A stretch of DNA of 64,000 nucleotides from Dendrophyllia cribrosa (Eukaryota > Cnidaria > Anthozoa > Scleractinia > Dendrophylliidae), in assembly GCA_024195265.1 (NCBI GenBank), contig JAJLRJ010000010.1, positions 33,140,176 through 33,204,175 on the forward strand. Reading direction: 5' to 3'. Positions 1 to 11,100 of this stretch are shown here, one piece after another. The stretch's first letter is position 1. Each line of letters opens with the position of its first letter. Below the pieces are notes generated by a model that saw only the letters and a program-made list of their open reading frames with translations, ran no database searches and was not told where the DNA came from. The position numbers and the translations under genes were made by a program.

Positions 1-210
1 AAACGCTGTATCTTAACATGCTAATTACAATTCAAAATTTAATAATGGGGATCACTCCTCTGAGCTTGTTTATTTTTTCTATCTTCTATCTTTCAATACT
101 CGACTCCATCTCACTAGATGATTCTTTCGAGTTGGTTAGGGTCACATTAAAAAGTTTGTGAGTTACAAGCACTAAAAGCTTAATTTAACAGACAGGTTGT
201 ACTGTTACTA

Positions 211-212
<2 letters not shown>

Positions 213-252
<40 letters not shown>
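213..252. repeat. (TAA)n microsatellite
   Basis: About 13 copies of the trinucleotide TAA. Such tracts often mark the 3-prime tail of a LINE copy in this window (compare 53,812-53,868), but no LINE coding remnant is visible beside this one. The rest of 1-1024 is AT-rich sequence in which I see no gene. Confidence 0.9.
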
Positions 253-256
<4 letters not shown>

Positions 257-1024
257 TAACAAGAAGTCTTTATTCATCAGATGAAAATACATATCCGATG
301 TTACAATCAGTTAATACATATTTACAATTTCAGATAAATTAAAAATTAAGAATCAAAAAATTTTAAGATTTAAATTATTATATAGCTAAGTTATACTTAA
401 AGTTTAATCTATTAGAAAAGCTATCTTTAAAACATTCTGCGTTCATACAATGTATTTGGTTTTAAGCTGGTTCTGTTTCTAAGGCGCACAGATGATGGTT
501 TATATCTTAAAGTAAACTATGTTGGTCTCTATATTTAAATTTGTTAAAAAGACGGCGGTCACTTTTTTCTAAAAGCTCTAAAATATTAAAACTAACATAT
601 GTGTAGCGCCTCTTGTGATAGCTTTTTAAAAAACTTTTTACAACGGTAAGATCTGAAACACTAGCTGTGGTAACCTGTTACGTCATCTTGTTCAACAATG
701 ACTGGGCATTTGTTTGATACCATTATTGCAGCATCAACTTTCAAACTTCAAACTTTCTTTATTTTACTCATTACTTTTTACAACAGTACTATATTAATTT
801 TAAAAAAATACCTACACACATTTTGAACTAAGTACTAATAATTTAAATAGTTAATACAATTTTGAGTCTGGGAGCTAAATTAATAACGGGTAAGTTTTCT
901 AGTTAGCCCCCAGCCACAGTTTGTTAAACATTTACAGCAGGTGAAAGAATTAAAACAAGTGAACATATTTACAGTGAAATAATTTAACAATATGATGTTA
1001 GAAAAACATAACAGAGCAGACAAA

Positions 1025-1153
1025 TTATTTGTGTTGTTCTGACAATAAATAACGTTTTAAATTTTTGGAGAAGAGAAATACATTTAGATCCTTTAGGTCA
1101 GATGGGAGATCTTTCCAGAGGTCAATTGCTACAAAAGAGATTCTTTGTGATAA
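1025..1153 (-). mobile_element. Non-LTR retrotransposon fragment, C-terminal end of the reverse transcriptase ORF
   Basis: The minus strand reads open for 42 codons and then stops. The peptide has the usual tail of LINE polyproteins: a W-x-x-L-P motif (WKDLPSDL) followed about 10 residues on by F-x-x-x-L-K-R-Y-L. Nothing else of the element is visible, so this is a 5-prime truncated dead copy. It lies downstream of the last visible exon of the Dbl-like gene, probably in its intron. The LINE clade cannot be fixed from 42 residues. Confidence 0.55.
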
Positions 1154-1575
1154 AGAGTAGTAAGTATTGATCCATCCAAGTGTACATTGTAAGTACTGGA
1201 AATTTCTAGAAATTGTTGTGATCCACCTTGTATATCAAAGAAAGTTTTGGGGTTGAACAATATTAACACTTGCAGTGTAATACTATACCTGTACTTTATG
1301 AAGACAGGATTTCACTGCTCCCCATTTTTCTTTTCTTCTGTCCAGGACCAACATAAAGCCTTTCTGGAGCAGCTCCTCACTAAAATGTTGAAAAATTCAA
1401 AACTTAACAAATATATTTCATTTTGTTGTGCATCTGTTCAGTTATAGATCACGCATGACATGAAAATGTGGTAAGAACAAAAACGTGGCCCCAGCAAGTT
1501 GGTCACTGTTGTTTTTTTTTGTTTTATCTGGGAAGAAAAATTTATTTAGCCTTGTAGCACTTGACTGCAATAATT

Positions 1576-1770
1576 GCTAGATTCTCTTTCCAGTTTGTAT
1601 TGTATATACTTATGTAACAAAGGGAGAATTTGGCTTCAGATCAGGAGTCACTTAGGGCCTGATATTCCACATAATGTTTGGAATAAGGCCCTAAGTGACT
1701 CCGGATCTATAGCCAAATTCTCCCTTTTGTACATGAGTATATACAATACAAACTGGAAGGAGAATCTAGC
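1576..1770. repeat. Foldback (inverted-repeat) element, arms about 90 bp
   Basis: Positions 1576-1667 and 1678-1770 are near-perfect reverse complements around a roughly 10-base loop. The arms begin GCTAGATTCT and end AGAATCTAGC. A partial third copy of the inner arm follows directly at 1771-1802 in direct orientation. No coding capacity. The structure fits a short foldback MITE. Confidence 0.85.
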
Positions 1771-2193
1771 AGTTGATCAGAAGTCACTTAGGGCTTTATT
1801 CCACTCACCCCTTCATTATTGTTCCAGGATTTTTTCTCCACATCAACAAAACTCTTTTCACTTCGGTTTTGTCTCTTTTTTTAATTGCCAATAGCTTCTG
1901 CCAAAGATTTTTTCAATGCCATTGAATTCACATGCCCTTTCCAGAATAATCTTGTCCACATTTTCAAAACTGTCCGCCATATATATTGGACAAAACAGAG
2001 AAATTAAAGAACATGCCCATTATATATATTGTAAACTGGATTTATTCTAAGCAAAGTTTCACGTAAGGGATATTGGACTTGTCCTCTGACAACTGGAGTA
2101 GATGAACCCAGAGGTCTCAGAGACCCAAAACATATGAGCAAGTAAATGAAAGTGAAACAAATGACTTCTTGCCTGTTAAAACATAACTCATAC

Positions 2194-5100
2194 CTGGCCA
2201 ATCCCACAAGATATTTGAAAATTCTTTCTGCATCTCTATCACTGAGGGATCCAAATTTTGCATGTTCAGGCAGTGTGATAAAAAGACATCCATTCTTAGC
2301 TTGTGCCCCTACAAGTATCAAAATGAGAAGTTTTACAGTAAGAAGCTTTACGATAAGAAGCTACCTGTGTGTATATTACATCGTATATTAATTATAAAAA
2401 AGTTAATTTCAGAATAATAAATGTCAAAAATGGCAGTTTAAGAAAACAGAGTTTTTGCATTTTTTTATGGAAAAAGAAATCGTACATAGCATTGTTATAA
2501 TGCAAATACCAGTTGGTCCAAATGCCAAAAGTGGTGCATTGATGAGCAAAAACAAAATAACTATTCAACAAAACAATCACTTAATATACAATCATCTGTA
2601 ACCGTCCCCTACTGGAAGCCAAATGAAGGTCTGGCCACTTGCAGCCATACATGTATCATAGCAGGAAGTGCTTTCATCCTCCATTACTTTTTAACATCCT
2701 CAGCGTCGATCCAGCAAGGAGTCAAACCCTCAATATCCCACTCAGAAGACCAGTGCTCTATCTGATGATACATTGTAATTTTACTTGTCTGTATATAGTC
2801 TTTTCTAATTTGTATATAGTTCAGTTTGATTTTGTAATTTTAATTTTTATTAATGTTATTCTTAACTTTTAGTATGGTACAGCGTGTAGGTCCACATCAG
2901 CACTTTGGCTTGGCCTTTTTTCTAACCTACCTACCAAATAAAGTATTTATGTATGTATGTGTATGTATGTAACTAAGCTAATTCTGGTGCTGATAGTTTT
3001 GCTCAAAACCCTTCAGTTAGAGCGCTTTTTGTATGACCTTGAAAAATTAGTTTCCTGAGTGTTTGTGACTTGTTTCATATTGAAAGGATCAAAACAAGCT
3101 TTGCTCATTTTCCTGCTAAAAAAATATCCCTAAAATGGAAAGAGGCTTGTTCAATTGACCTATCAGAATGCTGAAAAACAAATGACATTTAAGAAAAAAG
3201 CTACTTTTTAGCTTGCAATCTGTTGCTTTGTTTTGCGTGTTTGCTGAACCAACCAAAAGCCACACGCCTTTGCCTGCGTTCAATAAACCAATCATATTGC
3301 TTTCTTCCAGTATGTTGTTGGTTGTGTTCACACAAATGCATTTCAAGGTCACACGAAAATCCCTCTATAGGAAACCAATTTCATGATCACACATTTCTCG
3401 GTGCTGTGTAAAGTTTCATGCTTTACTTACCAGATAAGAAAGCATATTTTTCTTGCAGAAGAGCAGCTATGTCAATTGCCTTAATTTTTGGTTCTTCATA
3501 ACTTGAACCAGATCCTGTTGTTTGGGAGAAAAAAGTAAAATGAATGCTGCTGTTTGGAATATATCAAATATTTCAGAAAATACAAACATTTAAAGTGCAC
3601 CTAAACCCCAATTTTTTTTCTTTTAATCAACTCGATGTACGTTGAAAAGTCGAATAGTGAAATATTTTTTTGTTTTTAACGTCGCGTTAGTGAGTTATAG
3701 AGATTTGAATTTACTAAATGCTAATTAGATGACGTCAAATGCAGACTCGTTTATTATACAACTACTTGTTTCCACCTCCGAGTAATATTTTTTTACAAAT
3801 CAATTGACTATAAACAGTTTTTATTAGTATTTCTTAAATTGATTATCCTTAAGCTGTGAACTGCGTATTGTAAATTGAAGTAGAAATAATGGTAAAGTCT
3901 GCATTTGACGTCATCTAATTAGCATTTTGTAAATTCAAATCTCTAACTCACTAACGCGACGTTAAAAACAAGAAATATTTCACTATTCGACTTTGCAACG
4001 AACATTTCTCAAAGACAATACCATCAGCCACCTTCTTGCCCAGCAAGTGGGTGAAGGCAAGAGGGGGGGGGGGGAGGGGGGAGGGGGGGGGGGGGGGGAA
4101 TAGGATGACAAAACCACTAGGAGATTGACTGCTGTCATTTGAAAGAAATAGATTAAAGTTGTAAAATTGGAGTTATCATTGCAATGTAATGACCTCATTG
4201 CTATTTTCTTGAAATAAAGGGTTTCTTTCGACATGATCAATGGTACCTTGTACAAATTAACGAGTTTAAACAAATTCTGTGAGAGTATTTTCAATAAATT
4301 TTTGGAAGTGTTTGGTGGTTCATAAAACCGTTAAAAAATCAATTTAAACAAGTTGTTCTAAAAGTACTTATCTTGACCGGGATTGCGGTTACTATATTTT
4401 CTTGTGCCTATTAACAATGCTCCGTGAAAAGTTGAAAGCAATCGCTCTTTTTGTTTTGGAATAACATGAACTCAAACGAGAGACGCATTAACAGGTCTCC
4501 AACATAATGAAAATGTTATATAAGAGCATGAAGTTTATCCACCGGATAAATCACTATCCAATAAGCATCAACCATCAACCATTAGTATAGAGCAGTTTTC
4601 AATTGAGTGTCGAAAGTAATTCCCCAATTGCTTTGGTTTTGCATTGCTACGCTTTGTGATTGGTTAAAAAATCTTGCGCCACTTTCTCGACCAATCAAGT
4701 AAAACCAAAAGCAATCGTGACTTACTCGCACGCGTTTTCCCGCGCTTGGTGCCGGCGACATGTAATTGCTTCGAGCTCTGATTGGTTAATTGGATTGTTT
4801 ACGACTGCTGTGATTGGTCAGAGTAATTACTTTGGTTTTGGTTTTACGACACTCAAATGAAAACTGCTCTATACTGAAACAGTGGATAGCATTGTTGGCG
4901 CGCCCTGATTGGCTACTGAAACTCGGAATAGCAAGTGCTATTCACCTCCCAGCAATTTGCGCGTGAAAACTGTAATCGTTAACAGGAATAAATGAGTTAA
5001 AAAGCATCATTTTCTTTATATTATCTCACTGTTTCAGTATATACTAAAACATCTATTCACCTCAGTGTAGGTGGGTAGTGGTGAATATTTACCTCGCCGC

Positions 5101-8100
5101 TTCGCGGCTCGGTAAATATCCACCACTACGCACCTCCACTTCGGTGAATAGTTGTTAATTATATCCATTGGAAAGTGATTTATCCTGCCAGAAAGGGATA
5201 TTCGAACTAACGAAACTGCTATTCTTATTTCTAAAATCTAGCTTCTCGGTGGAACCTAAAATGCGCCAGAGACAATTTCTGGTATAACAAAGCTGAGATT
5301 TGAAAAGCATTGTTATTTGTAAAGTTTCTAGAACATGTAAGAAACCTCATTAAATCTTCGAGAGCCGAGAAAGGGAATTTGTACCGGCACAGTGTTTTAG
5401 GCCTGCCGATGCCCCCTGTCTACATCTATATCTACATCTACATCCCCTGTCAAAATGGTAACAAAAATTAAAGTTCCTTACCAAAGAAAGAAAGCCGGCT
5501 TGACTTTTTCTTAAGCATAATTTACTCATTACTTATTGATGTTTTCAATGACTTCCTGAGGACCAACATGGCGGACTTCATTAAACTTCTACACAACATC
5601 TCGCATTTCGATCTGTTGTGTCAACCATGATCTCTGAAGTTCAGGCAATGTTTTCACCACAAAATGATCTTCTGTACAAATCTAAAATACCTTTGTATCC
5701 CACAAAAAACTTGCACTCTTCGCATAATTTCCGGACAAATCATATCACAAATAGGCAGTGTTTGTTTTGAGACATGAATCACAGTTCCCGGATCAAAACG
5801 ACAAAAGCGATCTCCACGCATCACAAATCCCGCCAATCAGAACGATTTACCTTTCTCTGCAGTGTCCTATGAAGTATGCCATAAAGTCATTCATTACTAT
5901 TTTAAAAACAATAAACATAGCGGTCTAGCAGAGTTGAGCACCGAAGTACAACTATGCAGGCGGCCATGCATGATCGCGGATGATAGCGTGTAAAGGCTGG
6001 TTTTCACTAGCGCATAAGTATGCTTGTCAAATAGGCTCAAAATGTCGAAAGATTGATATATATGTCCAAATTGCAATATATATGTCCAAATTGTAATATA
6101 TATGTCCAAATTGCAATATATATGTCCAAATTGCAATATATATGTCCAAATTGCAATATATATGTCCAAATTGCAATATATATGTCCAAATTGCAATATA
6201 TATGTCCACAGTTTACAAAATATATGTCCAAGGCGATGACGTAATTTTCGACATATATATTGCGGATACAGTATCGGCGTGCAAACTTATGCAAATGAGC
6301 TGACCCGTATCCCGCGAAGAATGAAAGCGAGGCTGCACCAAGCAACAACAACATGGCGGCAATGGAAGAAGACAGAATTCAGCGCATCGTGAGAGAAATT
6401 GTGAGTTCAGAGATAAGGGAAACGGGGTCTGGTTCTTCAATTCAACAGGATTTCAGCAACAACAGTGCTCTCCCGGCCGTTTACAATGTTGTAGATACCT
6501 TCCAAGATGTAAACGAAGAGTTGCCCTCCGTCAAGATTAAACTTTCGATATTCCAAGTTCGGCAGCCCACCGACAGTCATGCTTTCATTCATTTCATTTA
6601 TTTAGTCATGCTTCGCGACAAATTGCTTCTAGTTTCAACCCTGCGGCAAATTATGGTGGTAGGGTCAGTCAAAGACGATCACGTTAATTGTCAGAGAAAC
6701 TTCCCTATGCCTGGGATTCGTTTGTGCTCATTTCACGAGTCAAGTTCAAGTCAAGTTTAAAAAAAATATTTTTTCCTTTTTTTCGCGATTCTTTCATTTT
6801 ATTATTAATGGTCTCACAGTGGTGAACAGCCCGAAAGAAAAAATCATTTGAGATATATTGAAGACAAAAGCTTAATTTTATTCGCTGACTGGTCCTGACT
6901 GTGGACGGCCAATTTGCTATTCATACGGGAGTCCAGACTTTTCGTAAAATTTCCATGTAATCACTTATTCTTACCAGTCCAAAATATTGTCTTTGTTCAA
7001 ATGCATTAAGCGATTCTAGTGAGCGTTGATCTCATTCATACCAATTTCCTCAGTCTGTACTGTGTCCGTATACACTACGCGAACGACTCATTTCGTGCAA
7101 TTTGTTTACACATGAACTCACGGTTGTCACGCAACCTCTCATTCAAAGCCGGACTATTGAATACAAGACTAAAAGTAGGTTGAATAATCGCGAAATTAAT
7201 AAAATATTATAAATGAGGTTGGAAAATATTATTATGAAAATTCTTCCAGCATTCCAGCTCACAGACTGGAAAAATTCCCTATCTACATCTATAATTGTAA
7301 TTCACAAAGGTTTCCCATACACGTGAATTGGTCAGCTTTCAATAGTTCAGCTTATTAAATAAATGAAATTTTTACAATAAATATAAATAATCCTATTAAA
7401 TAAATATGTGGGAAAAAAATTAGCTCATAAAGTAAGTTCTAGTTCAATATCAATCTCTTAAACGGCACGTTTAAAGGCGTTCAGTGTGGTAGCTTCAATA
7501 ATATCATTACCAGACCTTCATAGTTCTGGATACAAAGCTGTATTTATAAACATTGCTAGAAGCTGATGGCTGAATAAACTTATTAGAATGGAACTTTCTT
7601 GTGACTCTCTGTTTCTGAATTACATGGGTTGGCATAGTGAGACTAATCATATTATTTATGGCTTTCCACATAACAATCAACCTTGTGTTCATTCTATGGC
7701 TGAAGGGGCACCCATCCCAGCTCGTTTGATAAGTTCGTAACGACCCCCAGGGACCTTGAGTAACAAGAGTTAACCCATCGTGCTGATCTGCACTGTATCT
7801 TTTCTAGTTCCAAAATATCCTTAGCGGGGTATGGGTCCCATACACTACTGGCATATTCTAAGTGTGGTCTTATGAGTGATTTACATGCCTTCTCCTTGAC
7901 TGTTTGTGGACAATTTCCTAGGTTCCTCCTTAAAAAAGCTAGAGTTTGATTTGCTTTCTTAGTGATTATAATAGCTATTAGTATATACTGAAACAGTGGA
8001 TAGCATTGTTGGCGCGCTCTGATTAGCTACTGAAACTCGGAATAGCAAGTGCTACTCACCCAGCAATTTGCGCGCGAAAATTGCAATCGATGACAGGAAT

Positions 8101-11100
8101 AAATGAGTTAAAAAGGATCATTTTCGTTATATTATCTCACTGTTTCAGTATATACTAAAACAACTACAGTAAAAACCCGCATACAAGAACATGTGGATTA
8201 AGAACACCCAGGCTGAAATTTGATAAAAAAGGAGCATATATAAGAACACATTCAGCCTGAAAATTGAAAATTGTTCTTATATATAAAAACTCTTCCCTTT
8301 TCAGTTTAATAGAACAAACAGTGTCTGTAGCTTTACTGTGGTATTAGCGGATGCCAGTTGAAAGCTCGGTTGTGCAATTTATTTTCTAATGTTGTGTGTC
8401 TCAAGTTTAATTTTCTCTCAAAGTTATGTATTTCATCATAGTTAGTAAATCCCTTACATTTTTTTAGAAGTAAAAAATTAAGAACACTTAAGAACACTTT
8501 CAGGGTGATTTCACCTAAAATACCCGATATCAGAAGAACCCAATCAGCCTGAACCCCGAAAATGGGTGTTCTTGTATGCGGGTTTTTACTGTATTCACCT
8601 CAGTGTAGGTGGGTAGTGGTGGATATTTACCTCGCCGCTTCGCGGCTCGGTAAATATCCACCACTACCCACCTCGACTTCGGTGAATAGTTGTTAATTAT
8701 TCGACCCAAGGCAATATATCATATCTTTGTTTAAACGTTTAAGGGAGTGTTAATTTAAATTCAGCTGTTGATACCGCTCGGCCGTGAACTGAATGATGAG
8801 TCTGAATATTGAATTTTGAATCAGGGTTCGAATACTCGAGGAATTTTTATAATAATATTACATTTTTTTTCATGTAACAGAGTTTGTAAGAAATGATTTC
8901 GCGATTATTCAACCTTCTTTTAGTCTTGTATTTATTTTAAATACTCCGTCTTTGAATGAGAAGTTGTGTGACGTTACCGTGAGTTCGAACCATGTGTGAA
9001 CAGATTCTAAGCGTCGTGAAATGAGTCGTTCGCGTATTGTACACGTACACAGACTGAGCAAATCATTATATAATCCGAATGAAATCAACGCTCACTAGAA
9101 TCGCTTAATGCATCTAAACAATGATATAATATTTTGGACAGTCAGCGCGTGCGAATAAAATTAAGCTTTTGTCTTTCATAAATCTCAAATGATTGTTTTC
9201 TTTTTTCGGGCTGTTTACCACTGTGAGACCATTTAGACAACAACAATTATAATAATAAAATAAAAGAATCGCGAAAAAAGGAAAAGGTATTTTCTTTAAA
9301 ACTTGACTTGAACTTGACTCGTGAAATGAGCACAAACGAATCCCGGGTATAGGGAAGTATTCTCTGATAATTAACGCGATCGTCTTTGACTGCCGCAGGG
9401 TTAAAACAAGAAGAAATTTGTCGCGAAGCAATGACTGTCGGTGGGCTGCCGATCTTGGAAAGTTTAATCTTCAGTTGACGGAGGACAACTCTTCGTTTTC
9501 GTCTTGGAAGGTATCTACAACATTGTAAACGGCCGGGAGAGCACTGTTGTTGCTGGAATCCTGTTGAATTGAAGAACCTGACCCCGTTTCCCTTATCTCT
9601 GAACTCATAATTTCTCTCACGATGAGCTGAATTCTGTCTTCTTCCATTGCCGCCATGTTGTTGTTGCTTGGTGCAGCCTCGCTTTCATTCTTCGCGGGAT
9701 ACGGGTCAGTTCATCTGCATAAGTTTGCACGCCGATCTGTATCCGCAATATATATGTCGAAAATTACGTCATCGCCTTGGACATATATTTTGTAAACTGT
9801 GGACATATATATTGCAATTTGGACATATATATTGCAATTTGGACATATATATTACAATTTGGACATATATATTGCAATTTGGACATATATATCAATCTTT
9901 CGACATTTTGAGCCTATTTGACAAGCATACATAAGCATGAGCACAAGCCAACATACGCAGACTCAGTAACATGTTGATAATTAGTGCCCATTGTTCTGTT
10001 TTGTTCAAACAATTGGAACTAATGAATAACACGTTACTGAGTCTGCTTATGTTGGCTTGTGCTTATGCTTATGCGCTAGTGAAAACCAGCCTTAACCAAA
10101 CAAAATGACGGGAAACCCGTCCAATGCGAACTGTATATAGACAGTACGAATTTTCATTTTGACAAATTTGAGTATCAAAATTTAAGTTTCGTAATTAAAT
10201 GGTATATCTTACACTAGATACCACAAACCTATCACAAAGATTTGCTTATCAAAACAAGTCGAACTCGTCTTTTGTTTCCCTAATCGACCGAATGTCTAAT
10301 CGAATCCACAAAAATGCAAAAATGCAAGGGTCATCACAGACATAACATGATTCGCGTCGAAAAGTGTTGTGTGACTCCAATGTTTGTTACCGTACCGTAT
10401 ATGAATACACCGTCTTTTAAAATAGTGTTGCGATGTTGTAATTTCATTACAGAGATCTTGGTAATCGAAATATAAAAAAGCGAAATTTATAAAAATTAAA
10501 CAAGTGATCGAGGCCGGCGTTGCTTTTTAATAACCACGCAGCATTTTCATAAGCACGCAATACGTACAGATTCAAATGTATGGGTGAATGCACATGATGT
10601 ATTCATGCAATGGGCTCCTGATATTAAAAACATGTTGAGTAGTTAACGAATACAGATCTGCCAACCCCAATTATCTTTTTGATAGAAAATTGGAATAAAA
10701 AAATTAAACAGTTGGAGATTGTTCCTTTTTGTCTAGTCCCATTCTGTTTTTTTTTCAAACTTTTTGCTCACTTTCCATGATTAATTCCCCAAATATTAAA
10801 TTTCTAAATGATTTTTGAAAGATCCAAACTGAGTTTCAAGCCATTGCTTATGTAGTGTTCCCTCTCACTTTCCTCTGTACCTCTCTCTGCTCCTCTTAAC
10901 CCTGTCACTCCCAGAGTCAATTATGAAGACATGAAGTGTACTTCTAACTTTTGATTCTGTGGACGAAAACCTATGGTGTGACCATTCAAATGAAACCTCT
11001 TCAGCAGTACTTTTGCATGGTACCATTTGTTTTGTAATATTTTACAAAATGAAATTTGGGATTTTTTTTTAATTTTGATGTTTGGCACTCTTGGGAGTGA

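Larger units (their letters stand above)
5994..10092. mobile_element. PIF/Harbinger-type element arranged as a large palindrome
   Basis: The termini AGGCTGGTTTTCACTAGCGC and its inverse are flanked by TAA at 5991-5993 and 10093-10095, fitting the 3-bp TWA target of PIF/Harbinger transposons. Arms of about 1.2 kb (5994 to ~7255 and ~8820 to 10092) are diverged reverse complements of each other. Each holds a 20-bp minisatellite just inside the end and a short ORF pointing inward. The centre holds a LINE tail and an M2 copy with a nested element. The right end has an additional inner inverted repeat (9930-10092). No DDE transposase was found, so it is non-autonomous. The superfamily call rests on termini and target length. 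Confidence 0.7.

Noticed and set aside
5569..5632. ATGGCGGAC-led short ORF on the plus strand
   Set aside because: Twenty codons only. ATGGCGG-type starts recur in transposon ends here (6353, 43,680, 46,354) without downstream coding.
6053..6244. Repeats at 6053-6220 as a CRISPR array or a repeat protein (IYMSKLQYICPNCN reading)
   Set aside because: The 20-bp units abut with no spacers. It is a minisatellite inside a transposon arm, and the genome is eukaryotic.
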